Assembly: GCF_002933465.1 (NCBI RefSeq)
Contig: NZ_PSZE01000027.1
Span: 29,202 to 93,201 of the forward strand
DNA length: 64,000 nt
DNA from: Nocardia nova
GTDB lineage: Bacteria > Actinomycetota > Actinomycetes > Mycobacteriales > Mycobacteriaceae
Direction: 5' to 3'
Shown: positions 42,850 through 51,282 of the stretch, in pieces
Numbering within the stretch: the first letter of the stretch is position 1
Layout: each line of letters starts with the position of its first letter
Position numbers and translations under genes: made by a program
The notes under the pieces: model-generated
The model's input: only the letters and a program-made list of their open reading frames with translations
The model's database searches: none
What the model was told of the DNA's origin: nothing

Positions 42850-43425
42850 TTAGTGCCTCCATTCGAGCGGCGAGGTACTCAGAGCTGCGTCGGCAATGCT
42901 GATCGCGCTGGTGGTTTTGAGTTTCGAGCGGGAGTCGTCGATCCATTCCTGCATGAGGGTGTTGCCCGCGGCCTGGTATTCCAGGGCCTGGAACAGGCAT
43001 TCGAGGCGGTCGGCGTCACGGGCGCAGACTGCTTCGAGGGTGGCTTGGGCTTCGAACTCGGCGACGGTGTCTTGCAACAGCTTTCGCACCGTATCGGGCA
43101 TGCGGGCGACCTGTGCGGCGGTGACGGCGTTGTGGTCGACGCTGGGCAGGAACGGTTTGCTGGTCTTGTTCAGATCGCGGGTGCGGGTCTCCTGAGAGTC
43201 GTGCCAGACCGCCATGTGCGCGGCTTTGGCCGCGTCGCCGCCTTCGAGAGCGGCGATCAGTGCCGCAAGCTGCGCGGTGCGGCAGGTGTGGTCGGCGACC
43301 GATTCCGGGTTGGTGATCTGCGCGTCGAGCCAGCCCTTGCGCGATTCGCGTTTGAGTACCCCCATCTCGAAGGCGAACGCGGCGATCTCGGCTGCGGCGT
43401 CGGGGCGCAACTGGTGTTCATCCAT
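42850..43425 (-). CDS. HD-domain phosphohydrolase, 5'-deoxynucleotidase-like
   Basis: 191 residues; GGAGGAA before the ATG. LKRESRKGWLDAQITNPESVADHTCRTAQL (24-53) and VWHDSQETRTRDLN (73-86) give H46, H75-D76, E79 and D84, the HD pattern of the YfbR/HDDC2 group that dephosphorylates nucleoside monophosphates. Shares a minus-strand operon with the HTH gene upstream (15-base gap). Its activity would fit the nucleoside theme of the divergent operon. Confidence 0.75.
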   Translation of the reverse strand: MDEHQLRPDAAAEIAAFAFEMGVLKRESRKGWLDAQITNPESVADHTCRTAQLAALIAALEGGDAAKAAHMAVWHDSQETRTRDLNKTSKPFLPSVDHNAVTAAQVARMPDTVRKLLQDTVAEFEAQATLEAVCARDADRLECLFQALEYQAAGNTLMQEWIDDSRSKLKTTSAISIADAALSTSPLEWRH

Positions 43426-43440
43426 GGGTGTTCCTCCGCG

Positions 43441-44550
43441 TTATCGGCTGGACAGGCGTACTGCGTAGGCCACGTTAGCCAGGTCTTGGCGGGCTTGGGC
43501 CATCAGATCGGGGTCGGCGTTCATTCGGTCGACCGCCGCGCGGGTCGCTTCCCGCAGGGCGGGGTCGGCGGTGAGCAAGTGCGGATGGCTGGCGATCAGG
43601 TCGGCGAGGGTATGAACGTAGAGGTCTGCTTGGTCGGTGCTGGGCTGAAGCCGGTCGAGCAAGTGCCGCAGCAGTCGCTGTCCGGACCAGCCGGCAGGGT
43701 CGGCGCGGATCATGGCATGGTCATCGAGGACCCCGCCAGCCAGCTCACCGACCCAGTACGCATAGTAGGTCAGGTTCGCCTGGGCCTGCGCGTCGTCCAG
43801 GCGAGTCAGGTAGGCGCGCAACGGATCTCGATCTCCGGTGGCGGCCAGCGCGATCGCCGACGAGCGGAGGCGCAGCGAGCCCGGAGTGTCGTTATCGCCG
43901 GTCGACTGCTGGGCGCGGCGGAGTTCGCCGGTGAGCCAGTCAGCGGATTCGGCGCGGTCGTCGAACCCGAGCAGGTAGATGGCCTGGCGGCGCAGCAACG
44001 CGTCGTCTGGCCATCGGCAGCGGTCGGCAACGTCGAGAAGGTGATCGAAGAACAGTCTGCGATCGGCGGCGGAGATCACGGGGGACGAGGGCCGGGGCCC
44101 GTGGCCGCGGTGGTCGGCCAGGTCTGCGAGTTGGGTTGGCGGGCGGCCGGTGAGTGGCCAGGTGATCAAGTTGGCGAGGGTGCGTTGGTGCACGCTGACC
44201 GCGAGCGGATGCGACTCGGCGCCGATTTCCGCGGGGTGGGTGCTGACGGTGTCGCCGATGATCAGGTCGGCTTCCAGTGCGTCGCCGATCAATGCGAGCG
44301 CGTGTGGTGGTGCGCCGTGGCGGGTCAGCAGCATCCGCAGCCGTGTCAGGTCACCGGCGCGCAGGTGGGCCAGGGGCCGGCGGCCGCTTTCCCATCCGTA
44401 GACGGTGGTCTGGTCGACGCCGAGCAGTTCAGCGAATTCGGTCTGTGTGAGGCCGGTGGCCTCGCGCAGCAGTTTGAGCAGGAACCCGGACACAGCGCCG
44501 TGCAGACGCGAACCCTGACTGCGGGTCGGTATATCGGGGGGCGGGCCCAT
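43441..44550 (-). CDS. HTH regulator with helical C-terminal domain
   Basis: 369 residues from the ATG at 44550 (AGGA seven bases upstream); in-frame ATGs upstream lack a good site. Helix-turn-helix at about 22-60 (LREATGLTQTEFAELLGVDQTTVYGWESGRR). The rest is a helical repeat region (RRQAIYLLGFDDRAESADWL). Divergent from the 11-gene operon, so its likely regulator. Confidence 0.75.
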   Translation of the reverse strand: MGPPPDIPTRSQGSRLHGAVSGFLLKLLREATGLTQTEFAELLGVDQTTVYGWESGRRPLAHLRAGDLTRLRMLLTRHGAPPHALALIGDALEADLIIGDTVSTHPAEIGAESHPLAVSVHQRTLANLITWPLTGRPPTQLADLADHRGHGPRPSSPVISAADRRLFFDHLLDVADRCRWPDDALLRRQAIYLLGFDDRAESADWLTGELRRAQQSTGDNDTPGSLRLRSSAIALAATGDRDPLRAYLTRLDDAQAQANLTYYAYWVGELAGGVLDDHAMIRADPAGWSGQRLLRHLLDRLQPSTDQADLYVHTLADLIASHPHLLTADPALREATRAAVDRMNADPDLMAQARQDLANVAYAVRLSSR

Positions 44551-44807
44551 GAGCGGTCCTGTGTCGATGATCGGCGGCGAGGTTCTACTCGTACTCCCGG
44601 TCAGTTCAGCGTCCGGCCTGGTCAGCATACCGTCGAGACGGCGGTCCAACAGCGTTGCGATCGAACTCGGATTCCACCGCACACGCAGCCAATGACTTTG
44701 GCGCGGACAGTTTCTCACTCGTGGCATCGACGAAGGAGTGTGCCTGGCATGAAAGACCGAACACTGCCACCGCATACGCGGTGCACCGCCGCGGGCGGTG
44801 GTCGGCG
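44551..44807 (+). promoter_or_regulatory. Divergent control region of the 11-gene operon
   Basis: 257 bases between the HTH gene (minus) and the ATP-grasp gene (plus). Promoters for both directions should lie here. I see no convincing -10/-35 pair or perfect long palindrome. It contains the 20-codon ORF at 44749. Confidence 0.4.
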
Positions 44808-44811
44808 ATGA
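44749..44811 (+). CDS. 20-residue leader-like ORF coupled to the ATP-grasp gene
   Basis: Starts with ATG after GAAGGAG (11-base spacing) and ends with a TGA overlapping the ATP-grasp start (ATGA). The peptide is basic, with one cysteine and a Gly-Gly-Gly-Arg-Arg end. The ATP-grasp gene itself has only a weak site (GGTGG), so this ORF may deliver ribosomes to it. A precursor-peptide role for a peptide-modifying ATP-grasp enzyme is possible but speculative. Confidence 0.35.
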   Translation: MKDRTLPPHTRCTAAGGGRR

Positions 44812-46052
44812 CGCGGCGGGTGCTTGTGCTCGGGCACAGCACGGGTCTTATCGAGGCGCTTGCGCGCATCAATTCCGATGTCCCGCAGGTGTTTCTGCTG
44901 GTAGAGCCGTCGGTGCTGAAGGCACATCCCGGCGAGTTCGACCATCCGATCGTCAACGAGATCCGCACCGCGCGTTTCGTTTTCAGCGATGAAGCGGTCG
45001 AGGTCGGGGCCGCCTGGCACGCCGAGGTCGGATTCGACGCGGTGCTGCCGGGCAAGGAGCATGCAGTGCGGGCCGCAGCCGCCATCGCCGACAAGCTCGG
45101 CATGGGCTACCCAGGCGCGAACGCTGTCCGAGCGTGCACAGACAAGCTGATCTTCCGGCAGCTGGTCGAGGATGCGGGATTCCCGACACCCCAGTTCCGC
45201 GCGGTCGACACCATCGCCGAGGTGGGCGAGTTCTTCGATGCCGTCGAGGGCCGTCCCATAGTGCTCAAGCCACGTAACCGCAACGGCTCGCTGGGCGTGC
45301 GCTACATCGACGACCGCGATGACATCCCCGTGGCGTGGGATCAGTCGATGCAGACCGATGAGGGCACCCACAAACCGCTGGATCGGCCGTTGAACTGGAC
45401 GTATCTCGTCGAGGAGTACCGGATCGGTCCGGAGTTCTCGGTCGAGGTTCTGGTGCAAGCTGGCCAGATCGTGTTCGTCAATGTCACTGGCAAGACGGTC
45501 GGCGACCTTCCCTGGTTCCCGGAGATGGCCCACCAGGTACCGGCTGTCGTGCCAAGTCCACTGCACGCTCTGCTGTCCGGCAGCGCACGGCGCTTGGTGC
45601 GGGCCCTCGAAGTACGCGACGGGCTGCTCCATTCGGAATGGCGAGTTCAAGGTGAGCGTGCCTACCCGATCGAGTGCGCGGTCCGGTTTCCCGGGGATCG
45701 GATCCCTTGGCTGATCGAACTCGCCTACGGAGTCAACCTCGCCGACGCCTGGCTGCGCTGTCTCGTGCACACGCAGCTGCCGATCGATCCGGTTGCCGAG
45801 CGGTTCGCGGCAATCCGGTTCCTGCGGGCCGCGCCGGGCGTGGTCACGGGTGTACGAGGGCTCGAGGAGTTCTGTGCAGCGCACCGCCCGCTGGAGGTGT
45901 CGGCGCCACAGCCGGGCGACTTGCTATCGGAGGCGCGGGACTCGCATTCGCGGCCAGGGTTCGTGGTGTTCGACGCCCGCACCCTCGAGGAGTTGAAGGC
46001 GGCGACCGCGGACTTCGACGCGATGGTACGAGTGGAGACGAGGCGGCCATGA
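44808..46052 (+). CDS. ATP-grasp ligase
   Basis: 414 residues from the ATG at 44808; the frame is open further upstream without a better start. VLPGKEHAVRAAAAIADKLG, NAVRACTDKLIFRQLVEDAGFPTP and PIVLKPRNRNGSLGV are the hallmark ATP-grasp segments. VEEYRIGPEFSVEVLV and the acidic region IECAVRFPG provide metal ligands. Carboxylate-amine or peptide ligation is expected. First enzyme of the 11-gene operon; stop overlaps the next start. Confidence 0.8.
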   Translation: MTRRVLVLGHSTGLIEALARINSDVPQVFLLVEPSVLKAHPGEFDHPIVNEIRTARFVFSDEAVEVGAAWHAEVGFDAVLPGKEHAVRAAAAIADKLGMGYPGANAVRACTDKLIFRQLVEDAGFPTPQFRAVDTIAEVGEFFDAVEGRPIVLKPRNRNGSLGVRYIDDRDDIPVAWDQSMQTDEGTHKPLDRPLNWTYLVEEYRIGPEFSVEVLVQAGQIVFVNVTGKTVGDLPWFPEMAHQVPAVVPSPLHALLSGSARRLVRALEVRDGLLHSEWRVQGERAYPIECAVRFPGDRIPWLIELAYGVNLADAWLRCLVHTQLPIDPVAERFAAIRFLRAAPGVVTGVRGLEEFCAAHRPLEVSAPQPGDLLSEARDSHSRPGFVVFDARTLEELKAATADFDAMVRVETRRP

Positions 46053-46690
46053 CCAGGCCCGAGGACACCGAAGCCGTCCTGCTGGACTGGGACGGCGTCC
46101 TGCACTACTGGCAGGGTGACGGCGAACGCGCGGGTGAACAGGCCGAGGGTCTGCCCGCGGGGGCGATCGCGGCCGCCGCGTATGGCACCGACGCCTACGA
46201 ATACGCCAAGCTCGGCATCTACACAGACGCCCGGTGGCGTGAGTCAGTGGCCGAGAACCTGGCACAGCGGTTCGACAGCCGTGGCCGTGAGGCGGTGCGG
46301 ATGTGGAGCGCCGACCGCGGACGTCTTGCAGATGGGGCGATCGAATTCTTGGCGCAGCTGCGGGAGCGGTTTGTGGTGGCGTTGCTGAGCGACAGCACCG
46401 ACATCCTGGTCGCGGACCTGGAGCGGTTCGGTCTCGACGCCGACTTTGACCACATCTTCGTATCTGCGCACCTCGGGATGACCAAGCCCGCGCCAGCGCT
46501 GTATCGGCACGCCGCCACCGTGATCGGCGTGCCCCCGGCCAAGATTCTCGTCGTCGACGACCTACCGGTGAACTTGCCCGGCGCGCGCAGTGTCGGCATG
46601 CGGGTCGCACATTTCAGCGCGGGGTCGTCGTTGTCGTCCATCGTCTGTGAACACCCAATCCAGGAGGAAAAATCTTGTTCGTTTGGCTGA
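46049..46690 (+). CDS. HAD-family phosphatase
   Basis: 213 residues. LLDWDGVL gives nucleophile D13 and D15, ALLSDST (S114) is motif II, MTKPAP (K146) motif III and VVDDLPVNL (D170, D171) motif IV. A full catalytic set with a C1-type helical cap between motifs I and II. Likely removes phosphate from a pathway intermediate. Overlaps the next gene by 16 bases. Confidence 0.85.
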   Translation: MTRPEDTEAVLLDWDGVLHYWQGDGERAGEQAEGLPAGAIAAAAYGTDAYEYAKLGIYTDARWRESVAENLAQRFDSRGREAVRMWSADRGRLADGAIEFLAQLRERFVVALLSDSTDILVADLERFGLDADFDHIFVSAHLGMTKPAPALYRHAATVIGVPPAKILVVDDLPVNLPGARSVGMRVAHFSAGSSLSSIVCEHPIQEEKSCSFG

Positions 46691-47244
46691 ACGGCAGTTT
46701 CGGAGCCGGCAAGACGTCGATCGCGAGGGAGCTGGTCGCGGCCGACCCGCAGCACTGGCGGCTGTTCGATCCCGAATTCGTCGGGTTCATGCTGCGCGCA
46801 CAGTTCCCCGATGCGGAGGCCACCGACTTCCAGGACCTTCCGTCGTGGCGGCGGCTGGTCCCGTTCGTCGCAGACGATATCGCCACCGAAACCGGGCAAA
46901 ACCTGGTGATCGTCCAGACGGTGCTGAACCAGAAGTACTGGACCGAGATCGCCAACGGCATCGCGGAACTGGAGCATCCGCTGCGTCACGTGCTGATCGA
47001 CGCCAGACCGGATGTGCTGCGGCAGCGCATCAGCGAAGACGAGGTGCTGCATCGCGCAGCCAGCTGGCGACTTCAACATGTGCCTGCCTACATCGCCGCC
47101 CGCAACGACTGGCTCGCGAATGCGGCCGATCTCGTAGTCGACACCACCTCCCTGAGCCCAGTGCGTGCCGCCGCCGAGATCACCGAGGCCATCGAGCGAT
47201 GGGCCACAGACGATACCCCGGAGGGTTCGGATGACCGTCCGTAG
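46675..47244 (+). CDS. P-loop kinase-like protein
   Basis: 189 residues from a TTG with AGGAGG seven bases upstream, inside the end of the HAD gene. LNGSFGAGKTS (5-15) is a Walker A; the small size, FDPEFVGFML and RPDVLRQRI fit a nucleoside- or sugar-kinase-like P-loop fold. It could phosphorylate a nucleoside, sugar or amino alcohol. Overlaps the next gene by 14 bases. Confidence 0.75.
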   Translation: MFVWLNGSFGAGKTSIARELVAADPQHWRLFDPEFVGFMLRAQFPDAEATDFQDLPSWRRLVPFVADDIATETGQNLVIVQTVLNQKYWTEIANGIAELEHPLRHVLIDARPDVLRQRISEDEVLHRAASWRLQHVPAYIAARNDWLANAADLVVDTTSLSPVRAAAEITEAIERWATDDTPEGSDDRP

Positions 47245-48070
47245 TGACACGGGCACCGATGATTCCGCAGCTGTTGGCCGGCCCGCCCTCGACACCGCCC
47301 CGGCCGCAGCAGCTGCCCGGATCCGAGAAGATTGCCAGAGCAACGGTTTTGCCCTGTTCACAGTCGCTGACGCTGCGCTGACGGGACGAGAAGTCCTCGC
47401 TGAGACGGCACGGTTACTCGGACTCGGCGGCGCCTACGTGCCCGCGGTCTACGCCACCGATCCCCAACGATTCGGCTACGACAACTATGGGTTCAACACC
47501 ATCGCGCCCACGCCGACCGTGACCGGTCACGGGTCGTTCGGCACCTGCACGGCACAGGGTTTCCACACCGACGGCACCCTGGAACCAATAGGGCACGTAG
47601 GAACATCGCTGCTGTGGTTCGACCGCGCCGCCCTAAAAGGCGGGCACACCACGATCTTCCACGCGGTCGAGGCATTTGAACACCTGCGACGCATCGACCC
47701 GGCCGGGGCAGCGGCATTGACGACCGACGACGCGCTCACCCGAGTAGCAAGGTCGTTCCAGCCGCCCCCCAGAACGTCCGGGCCAGCGTTTGCCGAGCTC
47801 GCCGGTCGCGGCCTGCGGACACGGTGGGCTGACGACGGCACCGAGATCTGGCAGCTGGCCGACAGCCTCGGCGCCCAGCGCGTAGCCGCCGTCGAACGTC
47901 TGCGGGCGATGTCGCGACCCGGCAGCCGATACCGGCAGGACATCGCGATTCCGTCGCGTACCGGGCTGGTGCTGTGTAACGGGCGGATCGCACACGGCCG
48001 CACCGCATTCACGGCCGGGATCGGCGAGCGAGTACTGATCCGCGGCCTGTACACCCAGGAGATAGCGTAA
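47231..48070 (+). CDS. TauD/TfdA-like Fe(II)/2-oxoglutarate oxygenase
   Basis: 279 residues from the ATG at 47231 with GGAGG six bases upstream. Iron ligands GFHTDGTL (H112, D114) and IAHGRTAF (H255), with R257 for 2-oxoglutarate, give a full facial triad. FGYDNYGFNTIAPTP is family-like. Probably hydroxylates or oxidises a pathway intermediate. One-base overlap with the phosphorylase gene. Confidence 0.8.
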   Translation: MTVRSDTGTDDSAAVGRPALDTAPAAAAARIREDCQSNGFALFTVADAALTGREVLAETARLLGLGGAYVPAVYATDPQRFGYDNYGFNTIAPTPTVTGHGSFGTCTAQGFHTDGTLEPIGHVGTSLLWFDRAALKGGHTTIFHAVEAFEHLRRIDPAGAAALTTDDALTRVARSFQPPPRTSGPAFAELAGRGLRTRWADDGTEIWQLADSLGAQRVAAVERLRAMSRPGSRYRQDIAIPSRTGLVLCNGRIAHGRTAFTAGIGERVLIRGLYTQEIA

Positions 48071-49299
48071 TGAATTCTGCGGCAACACTTCTCGAACAGC
48101 GCCGCGTCACCGGCATCGAGTTCACACAGGAGCAGTTCGCAGCACTGCTCGCCCCCAGCACCCCGGATGCGGTGGTGGCTACGCTGCTGACGACCCTGGC
48201 GATGAGCAGCCACAGCGACGCCGAAGCATCGGCGCTGACCCAGGCGTATGTAGCGTCCGGAAAGCAGGTGAACTGGCCCGACGCCACACAGGTGGTCGAC
48301 AAGCACAGCACCGGCTGTGTCGGTGACGATGTCAGTATCGTGCTCGCGCCGCTGCTGGCCGCTACCGGCCTGCGGGTCGCGAAAATCACCGGATCGGCGT
48401 TGCGGCACTGCGGCGGCACGCTCGACAAACTGCACTGCATCCCCGGTCTACGGCTGGATCTGACGGTGGCCGAGTTCGTCGGCTGCGTCGAGACGGTCGG
48501 GTTCTGCATCGCCGGCCAATCACCGGAGCTGGTGCCTGCCGACGGCCGCACCTATGCGCTGCGTGAACGCACCGGCACCGTCGACGTCGCGGCATTGATC
48601 GCGGCCAGCATCATGAGCAAGAAGCTCGCCACCGGCGCCGCGACGATCGCGCTGGAGGTCAAGTATGGACCGGGCGCGGTGGTGGCCACCGAAGCCGACG
48701 CCGACGAGTTGGTGCGGCTGATGCGAGCGATCGGCGAGGCCGCAGGCCGGCGGATGCTGATGTCGACCTGCGACGCCTCGCAGCCGCTCGCCCCCGCAGC
48801 CGGGCCGCTGCTCGAGCTGCGTGAAGCTGTCGCGGTGTTGCGCGGGGGCGGGGCGCCGGTGTTGCGCGAGCATGTGACCGGATTGGCCGAGCAGATTCTG
48901 CACGCGGTCCCGGCTCCCGATTCCGGGACACCGATTCGATCCCGCATCGACGACGCTCTGGATTCCGGCGTCGCCTACGAGATGTTCTGCCACTACATCA
49001 ACCATCTCGGTGGAGACGCCGAGTGGCTGGACATGGGCCTAGAAACCACCCACGCCCCCGCCGTCGTCACCTACCACGCACCTCGGCCAGCGATCTACAC
49101 GGGAATCGATGCGCGTCCCGTCGGGGAAGCCGCCCAGATGCTTGCTGCCGTCGACGCCGCGTGTGGTGTACGGATTGTGGCCGAGCCGGGGAAGCCGGTC
49201 TCAGCCGGACAATCTGTCCTCGAGGTCCACGCTCCCGACCCGGTCTCCGGGCACGCGTATGCCGATGCCCTCGGCCGTCATTGCCACTTCCACGACTGA
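48070..49299 (+). CDS. Thymidine/pyrimidine-nucleoside phosphorylase
   Basis: 409 residues. VVDKHSTGCVGDDVSIVLAP (76-95) and ITGSALRHCGGTLDKLHCIPG (106-126) are the phosphate-binding and signature regions. YALRERTGTVD and ASIMSKKLATG hold the base-binding Arg, Ser and Lys of the family. Reaction: pyrimidine (deoxy)nucleoside plus phosphate to base plus (deoxy)ribose 1-phosphate. The signature has Ala for the usual Arg-Gly, so specificity may differ. Supplies either a free base or a sugar 1-phosphate to the pathway. Confidence 0.88.
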   Translation: MNSAATLLEQRRVTGIEFTQEQFAALLAPSTPDAVVATLLTTLAMSSHSDAEASALTQAYVASGKQVNWPDATQVVDKHSTGCVGDDVSIVLAPLLAATGLRVAKITGSALRHCGGTLDKLHCIPGLRLDLTVAEFVGCVETVGFCIAGQSPELVPADGRTYALRERTGTVDVAALIAASIMSKKLATGAATIALEVKYGPGAVVATEADADELVRLMRAIGEAAGRRMLMSTCDASQPLAPAAGPLLELREAVAVLRGGGAPVLREHVTGLAEQILHAVPAPDSGTPIRSRIDDALDSGVAYEMFCHYINHLGGDAEWLDMGLETTHAPAVVTYHAPRPAIYTGIDARPVGEAAQMLAAVDAACGVRIVAEPGKPVSAGQSVLEVHAPDPVSGHAYADALGRHCHFHD

Positions 49300-49309
49300 G
49301 CAGGCCACC

Positions 49310-50596
49310 GTGCAGACAACCAACCTCCCCCCGGCCGGCGATGTCACCGCGGATCCGCGGGCACACCTGGCGGAGATCACCGCCCGCATCGCCGCCACCG
49401 AGCCGCTGAACCGGACGGCGATCAACCTGGTCCCCAGCGAGAATCGGATGAGCCCGACCGCACACGCGCTGCTAGGCACCGACTACAGCAACCGCTACCA
49501 CTTCAACGAACACCAGACCGCGCGGCAGTGGGAGTTCCGCGGCGGCGAGCCGATCGCCGAGCTGGAAAACGCTGGCCGCGAAGCATTTTCACGACTACTG
49601 CACACCGACGCTGAATACGTGAACCTGCGTCCGATTTCTGGGCTCAACGCCATGATGATCGCGCTGGCCGCGCTCGGCGGCGCACCGGGTTCAACGGTGG
49701 TGTCGATCTCCCAGGCCAGCGGCGGCCATTACGCCACAGGCGAGCTGATCGGCCGGTTCGGTCACCGGTGGCGGCCGATCGACTGCGCCGACGGGCACCT
49801 CGATCTGGCCCAGCTGGAGCAGGTACTGGCTGCCGGATCGGTATCGCTGGTGTACGCCGACTTGCAGAATTCCCGGCACGTGCTGGACGTGGCAGCGGTG
49901 GCGGAGCTGGTGCACCGTTATCCCCCTGCTCGTCTGCACGTCGACTGTAGCCACCCGCTCGGACTCGTGCTCGGCGGCGCGCACCCCAACCCTTTGGACT
50001 CTGGCGCGGGATCGATCAGCAGTTCGCTGCACAAAACGTTTCCGGGCCCGCATCGGGGACTGCTGGCTACCCGCGACGAGACTACCCATGCGTTGCTGCG
50101 CGAGGCGCAGTTAACGATGGTCAGCAGCCACCACTTCGCCACGGCCCTGGCTGCCGCACGCGCCGCGCTCGAGTTCGAAACCTACGGCAACGGATACGCG
50201 AGCGCGGTGATCACCAACGCTCAGGTGCTGGCCGCCGCGCTGGCCGACCACGGCTTCGACGTCGCCGGCGGCGAGTCCGGATACACCGACACCCATCAAG
50301 TCTGGGTGCGCCTGCAAGACCCATTCGCTGTGTCGGACCGGTTAGCGCGCTGGGGTATACGGGTGAACATCCAACACGATCTGCCCGGGTGCCCGGGGCC
50401 AATGTTCCGGCTCGGGACCGCCGAACCCACTGTGCTCGGTGCCACCACCACCGACATGCGGGACCTGGCCGCGGTGATCGGGATGGCCCGCGAGGGGCAC
50501 GCCAACCGAGCCACGGCCCTCGTGAGCGAGCTGCGCACCCGGATCGGGCAGCAGCCGTGGTGGTCCCGCACCACCGAGGAAGGGGTGTGGCCGTGA
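49310..50596 (+). CDS. Serine hydroxymethyltransferase-like PLP enzyme
   Basis: 428 residues from the GTG at 49310; ATGs upstream lie in the phosphorylase end. SHMT marks: INLVPSENRMSP (38-49), YSNRYHFNEHQT, VDCSH (D212) and SSLHKTFPGPHRG with PLP lysine K242. The surroundings differ enough from housekeeping SHMT (GGEPIAELENAGREAF) to suggest a specialised aldol or hydroxymethyl transfer. Next to the nucleoside phosphorylase, it could build a beta-hydroxy amino acid on an aldehyde (inference). Confidence 0.85.
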   Translation: MQTTNLPPAGDVTADPRAHLAEITARIAATEPLNRTAINLVPSENRMSPTAHALLGTDYSNRYHFNEHQTARQWEFRGGEPIAELENAGREAFSRLLHTDAEYVNLRPISGLNAMMIALAALGGAPGSTVVSISQASGGHYATGELIGRFGHRWRPIDCADGHLDLAQLEQVLAAGSVSLVYADLQNSRHVLDVAAVAELVHRYPPARLHVDCSHPLGLVLGGAHPNPLDSGAGSISSSLHKTFPGPHRGLLATRDETTHALLREAQLTMVSSHHFATALAAARAALEFETYGNGYASAVITNAQVLAAALADHGFDVAGGESGYTDTHQVWVRLQDPFAVSDRLARWGIRVNIQHDLPGCPGPMFRLGTAEPTVLGATTTDMRDLAAVIGMAREGHANRATALVSELRTRIGQQPWWSRTTEEGVWP

Positions 50597-51282
50597 CGAC
50601 GGTGGTCGTGCTCGCTGCCGGCGCCGGGCGCCGGTTCGGGGCGGTGTATCCGAAGGAACTGCATGCGCTGCGTCCAGGGGTGGCTGTGATCGATCCTCTC
50701 TTCGACGCGATCGACACGCTCCCGCTGCCGGAAGTGAAAGTGGTGCTCGTCGTGTCTGCCGAAAAGCTCGCGCTGGTGCGCCATCTCGAACGCTCGCGCC
50801 GCGACACGGCATTCGTGCTGCTGTCGCACACGCAGGTGGCGCGCGGATTGGGGTCGGGGCTGCTGGCCGCCGCACCGTGGTGCGACGAGACCGTGCTGAT
50901 CTGCCTGGGCGACCAGGTGTTCGTATCCGATCCGGTGCCGGCGTTCAGCGACGCAGTCGACCGCCTGCACGATGCCGACCCGATCGCCGTGGTCGCGGCC
51001 AGCACGGGCGACCCGGAGCGGTTGCGCCGTGAGGGAGCCCTGACTGTCACCGACGGCATCGTGACCGCGGCGGCCGAAAAGCCAGCGCAGCCAGCAGGAT
51101 TCAATGCGTGCTGGTCGGCGCTGGCCGTGCGGAGGCCGATGCTCGCGCCGTTGGCGCACGGCCTGTGCGCCGGTGTCACCGAACGCCTGATCGACGCACC
51201 GGTGGTGTGGGGACCAGATTTCGTCAATCTCAACGAGCCCGCCGATCTGGCGGCGGCAGCGAAAGCAGGTGTCCTGCCATGA
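50593..51282 (+). CDS. Nucleotidyltransferase (NTP-transferase fold)
   Basis: 229 residues from the GTG overlapping the SHMT-like stop (GTGA). VVVLAAGAGRRFGAVYPKEL (4-23) is the NTP-binding loop with its lysine, and ICLGDQVFVSD has the metal-binding Asp. Would activate a sugar 1-phosphate (for example one released by the phosphorylase) as an NDP sugar. Stop overlaps the glycosyltransferase start. Confidence 0.8.
   Translation: MTTVVVLAAGAGRRFGAVYPKELHALRPGVAVIDPLFDAIDTLPLPEVKVVLVVSAEKLALVRHLERSRRDTAFVLLSHTQVARGLGSGLLAAAPWCDETVLICLGDQVFVSDPVPAFSDAVDRLHDADPIAVVAASTGDPERLRREGALTVTDGIVTAAAEKPAQPAGFNACWSALAVRRPMLAPLAHGLCAGVTERLIDAPVVWGPDFVNLNEPADLAAAAKAGVLP

Noticed and set aside
42784..44811. 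675-codon plus-strand open frame
   Set aside because: Antisense to the HD and HTH genes; only its last 20 codons (from 44749) have independent support.
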